DNA of 6,243 nt from an uncultured Bacilli bacterium (GTDB lineage Bacteria > Bacillota_I > Bacilli_A > RF39 > UBA660), in contig CANRKW010000062.1 of assembly GCA_947631345.1 (NCBI GenBank), forward strand, positions 1 to 6,243, written 5' to 3'. The position numbers and the translations under genes were made by a program. The first letter of the stretch is position 1; every line of letters starts with the position of its first letter. The notes under the pieces were generated by a model. It did no database searches, was not told the DNA's origin, and worked only from the letters and a program-made list of their open reading frames with translations. Positions 1 through 6,173 of this stretch are shown here, one piece after another.

Positions 1-1029
1 GAGTTTTTTTCTAGTGCTATGAATTATATGAATGAAAACTTATATAATGGTTCGCTTACAACAGGAATTATAAATGCTTTAAATGATTCAGCCGGTGACC
101 CAGTATCATGTGGACACAGATATAACTTATTAGACCCATGGTACACTGAATGGGGTCTTGGTAGTGTAGGTGAAGGACTTTCAATAATGAGACAATCTGC
201 ACATAAATTTTCAGGCTACCTAGTAGATGACACTGAATTAGTCGCGTGGCCTAGTAATGGAGTATTTACAATGGACCTTGCATATAATGGTATAGGAAAC
301 TGGACTGCACAATTTTACAAAAACTATAAATTTACTGATTCTTCTTATGTAACAGTAGAAAACTTAAATACAAATAAAATTTATGAAATAAATAAAGATA
401 ATGGATTTTTACAAATACTAGGAGACTCTTTAATATCATTTAGAGATGATAAAATAACATATGAACCAGGAGATGTATTTAAAATAACACTACATAATGT
501 TATAAATGAAAATACTAAAGAAACAACTGATTATATATATAGAAGTGTATTTTATAGTATTGTTAATTTAGAAAATGTAAATATAGAAGATATAAATTTA
601 AATAAGACAGAATTTACTTTAAATGTTAATGAAACTGATAGAATAATAGCAAAAATTACTCCATCAAATACTACAAATAAAATAATGAATTTTACTTCTA
701 GTAATGAAAGTGTTGTAAAAGTAAGACAAGATGGAACAATAACTGCACTAAGTCCAGGTATTTCTTATATAACAATAACTTCTAGTAATATAACAAAAAC
801 AGTATTAGTTAAAGTATTAGATGAATCAGGTAATATTCCATATATATTAGGAGATGTAAACTTTGATAATACTTTAAGTATGCAAGATGTATTTTTATCA
901 CTTAAAATGTCATTAAAAATAGAAAATGCTACAAATAGACAAATAGAAGTAGGAGATATAAATAAAAATAATAAAATAGATAACTATGATACTTTATGGA
1001 CATTAAGAAAAGTATTACATATTATATAG
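1..1029 (+). CDS. Secreted CAP-domain protein with Big_2 and C-terminal type I dockerin (5' end missing)
   Basis: The reading frame is open from base 1, so the start codon and any signal peptide lie upstream; the ATG at 19 is probably internal. Numbering codons from base 1, the visible part begins inside a CAP/SCP-like domain: the G-H-R motif at 38-40, followed by a WGLG stretch and the AWPSNG block at 82-87, matches the 'GHR...nP...GfG' and 'vaWPs.G' pattern of bacterial CAP proteins that carry Ig-like domains. A Big_2 domain occupies about 574-825. The end (about 844-1026) is a type I dockerin with two 12-residue calcium loops, D-V-N-F-D-N-T-L-S-M-Q-D (853-888) and D-I-N-K-N-N-K-I-D-N-Y-D (955-990), each followed by a short helix. 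Dockerins bind cohesins, and two cohesin-like proteins are encoded just downstream, so this is likely surface-displayed cargo. The CAP substrate or role is unknown. No terminator is visible after the TAG stop, so read-through into the next gene is possible. Confidence 0.88.
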   Translation, partial: EFFSSAMNYMNENLYNGSLTTGIINALNDSAGDPVSCGHRYNLLDPWYTEWGLGSVGEGLSIMRQSAHKFSGYLVDDTELVAWPSNGVFTMDLAYNGIGNWTAQFYKNYKFTDSSYVTVENLNTNKIYEINKDNGFLQILGDSLISFRDDKITYEPGDVFKITLHNVINENTKETTDYIYRSVFYSIVNLENVNIEDINLNKTEFTLNVNETDRIIAKITPSNTTNKIMNFTSSNESVVKVRQDGTITALSPGISYITITSSNITKTVLVKVLDESGNIPYILGDVNFDNTLSMQDVFLSLKMSLKIENATNRQIEVGDINKNNKIDNYDTLWTLRKVLHII

Positions 1030-1052
1030 ATAAAATATACTGAAATTTAAAA

Positions 1053-1081
1053 TTGACTTAAAAAATAATTGATAGTATAAT
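1053..1081 (+). promoter_or_regulatory. Sigma-70/SigA-type promoter of the cohesin operon
   Basis: TTGACT (1053-1058) and a perfect TATAAT (1076-1081) are separated by 17 bp, so transcription should start near 1088. The 5' UTR would be about 34 nt and contains a strong AAGGAGG ribosome binding site at 1111-1117, four bases before the ATG at 1122. This is the only strong promoter seen in the 92-bp gap after the CAP-dockerin gene. The two downstream cohesin genes can therefore be expressed independently of it. Confidence 0.85.
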
Positions 1082-1121
1082 ATTTCACAATTAGGCAGTT
1101 ATATGCTTATAAGGAGGGTTT

Positions 1122-4100
1122 ATGGGTAAGAAAAAAATAATAGTTCTAGCGTTTAGTTTATTAAGTTTTATATCACTAGTAATGTATGCTCACGCACTAA
1201 GTGATGTAACTTTAATAATTGAAAGTGATAATGAACAATATGAAAGAGTTAATGGTAGTGTAACACCTAATCAAGTTACATACACTTTAAGTATTGATAC
1301 AGATAAAGAATATAATTCAATAGAATCATATTTAGAATATGATAGTGAAAAATTAGAATATGTAAGTTGTACAACTAATCAAACACTTAATAATGTATCA
1401 TTCTTTATGGATTGTGGGCAAACAGAGAGAAGTAATATAGTATCTTTAGGAGGTATAGCCTCTCGTGGTTTTGCTAGTGGTAAAACTGTATTTGGAACAG
1501 TAACTTTTAAAATTAAAGATACTGCATCTAATGATATAAAAGTGAATTTCTTTAGTGATAATGAATATACAACTTCTATATCTAATTTAGATACTGATAC
1601 ATATTATGAAAGTAATTTAGGAGAAAAAATAATAAAAGTTAATGTACCAGTTAGTAATGTAGAACTTGTAACTTCTAATTTAGAAATAGATTTAGGAAAT
1701 TCTAAAACAGAAGAAATAATAATTAATTATAGTCCAGTAGATACTACAGATAGTGTAAATTTATCATATAATATTAGTAATGATGTTATATCTATTAAAA
1801 ATAGTAAAGTAGAAAATGGACAAATAAAATTAGAAGTAGAAGCACTTAAAACAGGTAATAGTGATGTAACTATAAATGCTTTTGGAAGAGTTTTTACATC
1901 TCATATTAATGTTATAAGACATATTAATAATATTTCTTTAAATGAAAGTGAAAAAACATTAGATTTAAATAGTAATGAACAATTTACTTTTATTGCTACA
2001 ATTAGTCCAATAGACACAACAGATGATACAAATATTACTTGGAAAAGTACTAATGAAGAAGTTGCAAGTGTAGAAAATGGAATAGTAACACCATTATCAA
2101 TTGGTACAACTACAATAGAAGCATATACTTCTAATAATCTAAAAGCAAGTGCTACAGTAAGAGTTGTGGCTAAAGCAAAAAGTGTTAAAATAAATGAAAG
2201 TGATTTTGTTTTAGATATAACTGATAGTGAAGCTAATCCTACTAAACAACTTACAATAACAACTGACCCATTAGTTACAAGTGATGAAGTTATTTGGGAA
2301 AGTAGTGATGATGGTGTAGTAAGAGTAGATGAAAATGGACTTGTTACTGCCATAAATGGCGGTAGTTCTACAATTACTGTAAAAGTAGGAGAAGTAAGTG
2401 CAAAAGTAAATGTACAAGTAAATGTAAAAGTTAGCAAAATAGAAATAGAAAATATAGATGAAAATACTATAACTTTATATGAAGACCAAAAAATGGATTT
2501 AATAGCAAAAATTTCACCAGAAAATGCTACTAATAAAGATATAGTTTGGAAAATACTTGATGATAATATTGCTACAATAGACCAAAACGGAACACTTATT
2601 GGTGTTAAAAAGGGAGAAACTAAACTAACATTAACAGTAGACGGGGTAGTTTTAACTGTAAATGTAAAAGTATTAGCAAAAATTGAAGGTTTTAGTGTAG
2701 ACGTATTAAATAAAACATTAGATGCGAATATAAATGAAACTGTAGTTTTAACTACAACTATAACTCCAATAGATGCTGATGAAAATAAGACTATCAAGTG
2801 GACTACAAGTGATGAAAGTGTTGCAAAAGTAGAAAGTGTAAGTGATACTTCTAGTTTAGTAACAGCACTATCTCCTGGGGTCGCAGTAATTACTGGTACT
2901 TTAGAAAATGGTAAAACTGTACAAACTACAATTACAGTAGTTGCACCTATATTAGATGTAACTTTAGATAAAACAGAAGTTACATTAACTGGAATAGATT
3001 CAAGCGTTACACTAAATGCTATTATTAATCCATCAAATACAACTGATGATAAAACTCTTACTTGGACTAGTTTAAATGAAAGTGTAGTAAAAGTAGAAAA
3101 CGGTGTACTTACTGCAGTTGGTAAAGGTAAAACAGAAGTAACTGTAACTACTACAAATGGAAAAACTGCAACATGTATAGTAACTGTAGTAGTGCCTGCT
3201 ACAGGTATAAAAATAAATAAAAGTGATTTTGAAATGGAAGTAGGAAGCGCTGATGTTTTAACCACTACTATAACACCAGAAGGGGCAAGTGAAAGTACAG
3301 TTATATGGACTAGTAGTAACCCTTCAGTCTTGTTTGTTACTAGTAATGGCGAATTAATAGCAAAAGAAACAGGAACAGCAAAAATAACAGCAAGTATTAA
3401 TGGAATAAGTGACACAATTACAGTTAAAGTAATTCGCAGTATAAAAAGTTTTACACTTTTAACAGAAGAAAACTTAACATTACTAAAACATACTACAAGT
3501 AAAATACTAACTCAAATTAATCCAAGTAATACTACAGAAGACACAACAATAACTTGGAAAAGTAGTAATCCATTTATAGCTTTAGTTGATTCTAATGGAA
3601 TAATAACTGCAAAAAATAAAGGTACAGCTAAAATAACAGGAACACTTAAAAATGGAAAAAGTGTAACAGTTAATGTAACAGTAACAATAATACCTATAAC
3701 AAAGTTAGAAGCAAAAGAAGAAAATGTAGAACTACTAATAAATAGTAAAACTATTTTAGACTTATTATATACTCCAGTAGATACTACAGAAAAAGATAAT
3801 ATAAAATGGGTTAGTTTAGATGAAAATATCGTTTCAGTAGATGAAAACGGAATAATTACAGGTAACAATATTGGTTCTACCCAAGTAATTGCATCTATTG
3901 ATGGAATAAGTGCTACATTTAATGTAACAGTTAAAGGTATTCCTTTAAAAGGATTAAAAGTAACTAATAAAAATGTAGTAGATGTAGGTGATACTTTTAA
4001 ATTAAATGTTGTAAAAGATCCAACAGATTCAACAAGTGAATTATCTCTTAGTTTTGAATCAAGTGATGAAAGTATTGCTTTAGTAGATGAAAATGGAGTA

Positions 4101-4301
4101 GTAAAAGCCCTTTCTAAAGGAGAAGTTACAATAACTATAACAAATATAGATGGTATAAAAGTAGAATTTTTATTAAAAGTAAACGAAATAAAAGCACCTT
4201 ATACTAGTGATAAAATAATATATAGTATAATATCTTTAATAAGCAGTATAGTATTAATTATAGTTCTATTTATATATAAAAAATTTAAGAAAAATAATTA
4301 G
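1122..4301 (+). CDS. Long surface-anchored cohesin-like protein with ten Big_2 Ig-like repeats
   Basis: 1059 residues. The start is fixed by AAGGAGG four bases upstream and by a clear signal peptide (residues 1-25: MGKKK, hydrophobic core, A-H-A cleavage site). Residues about 28-175 resemble a cohesin or related carbohydrate-binding jelly-roll fold: a 'YxLEYDSEKLEYV' strand (70-81), then 'FGTVTFKIKD' (124-133), the usual late cohesin strand. C83 and C98 could form a disulfide. Ten Big_2 domains of 79-90 residues follow (177-1020), most with the 'xP.dTTdd..ItWkSsn..va.Vd.nG.vtal..G...I' pattern; the first and last lack the Trp. Residues 1032-1052 are a membrane segment ending in KKFKKNN. No LPXTG is present, but APYTS (1025-1029) sits just before the hydrophobic stretch and could be a variant sorting signal. 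The likely role is a stalked surface receptor that holds dockerin proteins away from the envelope. Cohesin assignment is by pattern only; the Ig repeats and anchor are secure. Confidence 0.85.
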   Translation: MGKKKIIVLAFSLLSFISLVMYAHALSDVTLIIESDNEQYERVNGSVTPNQVTYTLSIDTDKEYNSIESYLEYDSEKLEYVSCTTNQTLNNVSFFMDCGQTERSNIVSLGGIASRGFASGKTVFGTVTFKIKDTASNDIKVNFFSDNEYTTSISNLDTDTYYESNLGEKIIKVNVPVSNVELVTSNLEIDLGNSKTEEIIINYSPVDTTDSVNLSYNISNDVISIKNSKVENGQIKLEVEALKTGNSDVTINAFGRVFTSHINVIRHINNISLNESEKTLDLNSNEQFTFIATISPIDTTDDTNITWKSTNEEVASVENGIVTPLSIGTTTIEAYTSNNLKASATVRVVAKAKSVKINESDFVLDITDSEANPTKQLTITTDPLVTSDEVIWESSDDGVVRVDENGLVTAINGGSSTITVKVGEVSAKVNVQVNVKVSKIEIENIDENTITLYEDQKMDLIAKISPENATNKDIVWKILDDNIATIDQNGTLIGVKKGETKLTLTVDGVVLTVNVKVLAKIEGFSVDVLNKTLDANINETVVLTTTITPIDADENKTIKWTTSDESVAKVESVSDTSSLVTALSPGVAVITGTLENGKTVQTTITVVAPILDVTLDKTEVTLTGIDSSVTLNAIINPSNTTDDKTLTWTSLNESVVKVENGVLTAVGKGKTEVTVTTTNGKTATCIVTVVVPATGIKINKSDFEMEVGSADVLTTTITPEGASESTVIWTSSNPSVLFVTSNGELIAKETGTAKITASINGISDTITVKVIRSIKSFTLLTEENLTLLKHTTSKILTQINPSNTTEDTTITWKSSNPFIALVDSNGIITAKNKGTAKITGTLKNGKSVTVNVTVTIIPITKLEAKEENVELLINSKTILDLLYTPVDTTEKDNIKWVSLDENIVSVDENGIITGNNIGSTQVIASIDGISATFNVTVKGIPLKGLKVTNKNVVDVGDTFKLNVVKDPTDSTSELSLSFESSDESIALVDENGVVKALSKGEVTITITNIDGIKVEFLLKVNEIKAPYTSDKIIYSIISLISSIVLIIVLFIYKKFKKNN
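1650..4181 (+). repeat. Ten tandem Ig-like (Big_2) coding repeats
   Basis: Protein-level tandem repeats within the long cohesin gene, at residues 177-265, 266-350, 351-435, 436-518, 519-608, 609-691, 692-770, 771-856, 857-938 and 939-1020. They share a Pro-containing 'P.d/nTT' turn, an 'ItW.S' strand and a 'VdenG.it' strand, but differ substantially in sequence. They are therefore old, diverged duplications rather than a recent DNA-level expansion. They would form a rigid or semi-rigid stalk of beta-sandwich domains. Confidence 0.85.
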
Positions 4302-4305
4302 GAGA
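4298..4305 (+). promoter_or_regulatory. Ribosome binding site overlapping the upstream stop codon
   Basis: TTAGGAGA contains the TAG stop of the long cohesin gene (4299-4301) and a GGAG core (4301-4304) six bases before the GTG at 4311. This spacing selects GTG as the start of the short cohesin gene and suggests translational coupling within one mRNA. Confidence 0.75.
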
Positions 4306-4310
4306 TAAAA

Positions 4311-5060
4311 GTGATAAAAAAACTATTTATATTATTATTTTCTATAATGGCTTTTATGAGAGTTTTAAATTCAGAAGAAATACCTAAAATATATATAGAT
4401 AATATAACTGCTACATCAAATGAAGAAATTCTAGTTAATGTAAATTTAATAAATAATAAAGGATTATCTTATATTTCATTTATAGTTAATTATCCATTAG
4501 AATCTTTAGAATATATAAGTAGTGAAGTAAATATTGATGGAGATTTAAAAGGCTCAGAAATAAATTTAGATAATCATTTAGCATTCTATTCTTTATCTAT
4601 AAATAATCTTATTAATAATAATGGTACAATACTTAAAATTAAATTTAAAGTAAAAGATAATATAAAAGAAGATATAGTAATACTTATAGAAGAAGTAAGT
4701 GCTGGAATAGAAGAAAATGAAGAACAAGTAAATACAGAAAATGGTTTAATACATATAATAGATAGTGAAAATGTAAAAAAAGATGAAAATATAAGTCTAA
4801 TAGATGAAATAAAAAACAAAGATTTAGAAAACATAACTTGGGAAAGTTCAGATGAAAGTGTAGCAGTTGTAGATAAAAATGGTAATGTAACATTTTTAAA
4901 AGATGGTATAGTTACAATAAAGGCTAAAAATAATAATGAAATATTACTAGAAAAGAAATATAAAATTGAAAGTACTAATAATAATATAATATTCTTAATT
5001 ATAGTAATAGCATTAATAATAATAGTAACGAGCATAATAAAAGTAAGGAAAAATAAATAA
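4311..5060 (+). CDS. Short membrane-anchored cohesin-like protein
   Basis: 249 residues from a GTG start, 9 bp after the long cohesin gene and without its own promoter, so probably co-transcribed. Residues 1-21 form a signal peptide (MIKKL, hydrophobic core, L-N-S before EE). Residues about 25-150 match the cohesin pattern well: 'IYIDNITATSNEEILVNVNL' (27-46), 'GLSYISFIVNYPLESLEYIS' (51-70), then 'GTILKIKFKVKD' (105-116) followed by a beta strand. Residues about 162-222 are a short Big_2-like domain containing 'ITWESSDESVAVVDKNG', close to the repeats of its neighbour. Residues 226-243 are a membrane helix with a basic tail (KVRKNK). No proline-containing sorting motif precedes the helix, so it is probably retained in the membrane. 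It has the same order of parts as the long protein but with one Ig unit, so it would present its cohesin close to the membrane. Dockerin binding is inferred from family and context. Confidence 0.82.
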   Translation: MIKKLFILLFSIMAFMRVLNSEEIPKIYIDNITATSNEEILVNVNLINNKGLSYISFIVNYPLESLEYISSEVNIDGDLKGSEINLDNHLAFYSLSINNLINNNGTILKIKFKVKDNIKEDIVILIEEVSAGIEENEEQVNTENGLIHIIDSENVKKDENISLIDEIKNKDLENITWESSDESVAVVDKNGNVTFLKDGIVTIKAKNNNEILLEKKYKIESTNNNIIFLIIVIALIIIVTSIIKVRKNK

Positions 5061-5073
5061 CCTTACTTTTTTT
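5039..5073. terminator. Hairpin terminator between convergent genes
   Basis: AAAAGTAAGG (5039-5048) pairs perfectly with CCTTACTTTT (5061-5070) around a 12-nt A-rich loop. The plus-strand copy is followed by a U-rich tail (T7 from 5067, then CTCTTTT), as expected of an intrinsic terminator. On the minus strand the same stem is followed by TTTTATTAT, so it may also stop sortase transcripts. The stem overlaps the final codons of both genes, whose stop codons are only 2 bp apart. Confidence 0.82.
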
Positions 5074-5872
5074 CTCTTTTAATTAATTTAGCATGGACTA
5101 CCATTTTTTCATCATATGCGTCAAAACAAGAAGATAAAGTGAGTATCTCATCATTAACACTAACACTAGTATTAAAATCAGTAAAACTTCTATTACTAAT
5201 CATATTTAAAAAATCTGAGTATTCTTCATCAGAATAAAAGTTAACTTTTAAATAATCAGTAGTAGTGGGTAAATGATATACACTAAATATTTGCCATAAA
5301 CTATTTTCAGTTAGTGTACTAGTTCTAATAACATAATTACTACTATCACTTAACCAAGAGGACTTAAAAACATTTCTAAGGGTTGCAAACAGACTCATAT
5401 CTATTCTTGAATGAGCATAAATTATAGTATTTTTATTATTAGATAAATCATTTCTATAATCCATAAAAACCCATCCTGCTTCATTATATGTTTTATCAAA
5501 TGAATGATTTAAATAAAATTCATTATCATTAGTTTTAACAAAAGGATAATTTATATTAGTTCCTTTTACTTCTATCCATCCTATAACATCATTATTCATC
5601 TCTTTTAATTTAGTAAAATCTACATCAATTAAATTATATTTAATAAAACTAAAATAAAGTGAATCTTCTTTTGTATCTTCATTAGGTGGAATAACTATAG
5701 TATCTTCATCATCAGTCTTTTCTGTTAAATTAGTATTTTCATCTATTTTTTCTTTTATAGTTTTAGTTTTAATATTACTTATATTCCATTTATAAATATT
5801 AAATAAAGATATAATAATAATTATAAATAAAATAAAAACTAAAATATAAAATATAATATTCTTTTTCTTCAT
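5063..5872 (-). CDS. Class B sortase (SrtB-like transpeptidase), Arg-to-Lys variant
   Basis: 269 residues. An N-terminal signal anchor (about residues 6-26) precedes an acidic, proline-containing linker (41-70) and the sortase domain (about 85-265). Class B signatures are 'NDVIGWIEVKGTNINYPFV' (94-112), 'DNEFYLNHSF' (116-125) and 'GWVFMDYRND' (133-142). Catalytic His is H154 in IIYAHSR, and catalytic Cys is C249 in LTLSSCF. Sortases normally have Arg before the final strand, as in S. aureus SrtB 'RMVV'; here the aligned residue is K256 in 'EKMVVHAKL'. Class B sortases cleave a surface protein at a sorting motif and join it to peptidoglycan or to a pilin. The gene is convergent with the cohesin operon; no canonical LPXTG or NPQTN substrate is seen in the window, though APYTS in the long cohesin protein is a candidate. 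The start at 5872 has no Shine-Dalgarno sequence; no other Met precedes the anchor. Confidence 0.9.
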   Translation of the reverse strand: MKKKNIIFYILVFILFIIIIISLFNIYKWNISNIKTKTIKEKIDENTNLTEKTDDEDTIVIPPNEDTKEDSLYFSFIKYNLIDVDFTKLKEMNNDVIGWIEVKGTNINYPFVKTNDNEFYLNHSFDKTYNEAGWVFMDYRNDLSNNKNTIIYAHSRIDMSLFATLRNVFKSSWLSDSSNYVIRTSTLTENSLWQIFSVYHLPTTTDYLKVNFYSDEEYSDFLNMISNRSFTDFNTSVSVNDEILTLSSCFDAYDEKMVVHAKLIKREKK

Positions 5873-5879
5873 AAGAAGT

Positions 5880-5908
5880 ATTTTACTATAAATTTAGTGA
5901 AAAGTTAA
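5880..5908 (-). promoter_or_regulatory. Putative sortase promoter giving a leaderless mRNA
   Basis: Read on the minus strand, TTAACT (5908-5903) and TAAAAT (5885-5880) are 17 bp apart. Transcription would begin around 5873, directly at the ATG (5872-5870). This fits the absence of any AGGAGG-like sequence upstream of the sortase. The match is moderate and the region is A+T-rich, so chance similarity is possible. Confidence 0.45.
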
Positions 5909-5973
5909 GTGTAAAATGAAACTTATAAAAATGTAAAAAAATATAAAAACTCATAGTAAGTGATAAAAAGATG

Positions 5974-6002
5974 TTGACTTGATATAAAAATAAGTATAAA
6001 AT
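5974..6002 (+). promoter_or_regulatory. Promoter of the short RNA / downstream secreted gene
   Basis: TTGACT (5974-5979) and TAAAAT (5997-6002) are 17 bp apart, with an overlapping TATAAA at 5995. The TTGACTT start and the AGTATAA around the -10 resemble the cohesin operon promoter. The expected start site is near 6009. The gene-free stretch 5873-6037 between the divergent genes otherwise holds only A+T-rich sequence and the sortase promoter. Confidence 0.7.
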
Positions 6003-6037
6003 GAAAATATAAGAAAAATAAAAGGAGAAAGATAAAT

Positions 6038-6091
6038 ATGAAGTTAACTAGAGAATTTGTACAATATATTGCACCGGGGGGGGTAATTTAG
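6038..6091 (+). CDS. Small ORF, 17 codons, unknown function (possible leader peptide)
   Basis: ATG at 6038 is preceded by AAAGGAG (6021-6027, ten bases before the start) and encodes MKLTREFVQYIAPGGVI, ending in TAG at 6089-6091. It has no signal sequence and no run of one amino acid that would mark a classical amino-acid attenuator. The Pro-Gly-Gly near the end is encoded by CCG followed by the G run. One added G would shift translation to a 30-codon product ending NKTSYFLLCT at the TAA 6127-6129, inside the terminator stem; one G fewer would stop right after Pro-Gly-Gly. It may be a regulatory leader peptide, a functional micropeptide, or a decayed gene start. I cannot assign a function. Confidence 0.4.
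   Translation: MKLTREFVQYIAPGGVI
6076..6083 (+). repeat. G8 homopolymer within the leader ORF
   Basis: Eight consecutive G follow GCACC. No other G run near this length occurs on either strand of this A+T-rich window. It lies inside the translated part of the small ORF, so changes in its length alter the reading frame. Confidence 0.9.
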
Positions 6092-6120
6092 AGGCTAATA
6101 AAACTTCATATTTTTTGCTA

Positions 6121-6149
6121 TGCACATAATTTTTTATGTGTGATTTTTT
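6121..6149 (+). terminator. Intrinsic terminator between the small ORF and the secreted-protein gene
   Basis: CACATAA (6123-6129) pairs with TTATGTG (6134-6140) around a TTTT loop, extendable by G-U pairs to 6121/6142, and is followed by TTTTTT (6144-6149). It lies 24 bp upstream of the next start codon, so that gene depends on read-through, antitermination or an unseen promoter. Confidence 0.7.
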
Positions 6150-6173
6150 GTTGTAAGAAAGTAGGTAAAGAAT

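Larger units (their letters stand above)
6034..6113 (+). repeat. Perfect 12-bp inverted repeat around the leader ORF start codon
   Basis: AAATATGAAGTT (6034-6045) is the exact reverse complement of AACTTCATATTT (6102-6113), with a 56-nt interior. In RNA this closes a large hairpin and places the ATG at 6038-6040 within the paired 5' arm, so folding should reduce initiation. The interior includes the short palindrome CAATATATTG (6062-6071) and the G8 run. Confidence 0.75.
6009..6149 (+). ncRNA. Candidate structured leader RNA or small RNA (about 140 nt)
   Basis: Bounded by a promoter and an intrinsic terminator, this transcript carries an AAAGGAG ribosome binding site (6021-6027), a 17-codon ORF, a run of eight G, and a perfect 12-bp inverted repeat (6034-6045 with 6102-6113) enclosing most of the ORF, with the start codon inside the 5' arm. 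The 3' arm runs into a U stretch (6111-6116), and a second hairpin with its own U6 tail follows. I do not recognise it as a known riboswitch or sRNA family. It could be an attenuating leader for the gene at 6174, or a stand-alone small RNA or peptide mRNA. The start site is inferred, not observed. Confidence 0.45.

Noticed and set aside
19..21. ATG at 19 as the true start of the CAP-dockerin gene
   Set aside because: The frame is open to base 1, there is no ribosome binding site in the few bases upstream, and a start here would remove the signal peptide and part of the CAP domain.
1901..3415. Long minus-strand open frame (504 codons) opposite the long cohesin gene
   Set aside because: It is an antisense shadow: the repeated Ig-like codon pattern on the plus strand keeps stops out of this frame. 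The product is a Val/Ser/Thr/Leu-rich string with no domain signature, and the plus-strand gene has a promoter, ribosome binding site, signal peptide and clear domains.
1650..4181. CRISPR array or minisatellite
   Set aside because: The periodicity (about 240-270 bp) is protein-level Ig-like domain repetition with strongly diverged DNA; there are no short identical repeats with unique spacers.
3512..5035. Shorter minus-strand open frames (3512-3868, 4586-5035, 4684-4893)
   Set aside because: They lie opposite well-supported genes, have no ribosome binding sites, and give low-complexity hydrophobic or Leu/His-rich products.
5906..6006. Near-identical 16-mers TAAGTGTAAAATGAAA (5906-5921) and TAAGTATAAAATGAAA (5991-6006)
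   Set aside because: They match at 15 of 16 positions, but both lie in very A+T-rich, low-complexity sequence. The second overlaps a -10 element and the first has no partner -35, so an operator or duplicated promoter is not supported.
6076..6083. G-quadruplex in the leader
   Set aside because: A single run of eight G cannot form a normal intramolecular quadruplex, and no other G runs are nearby.
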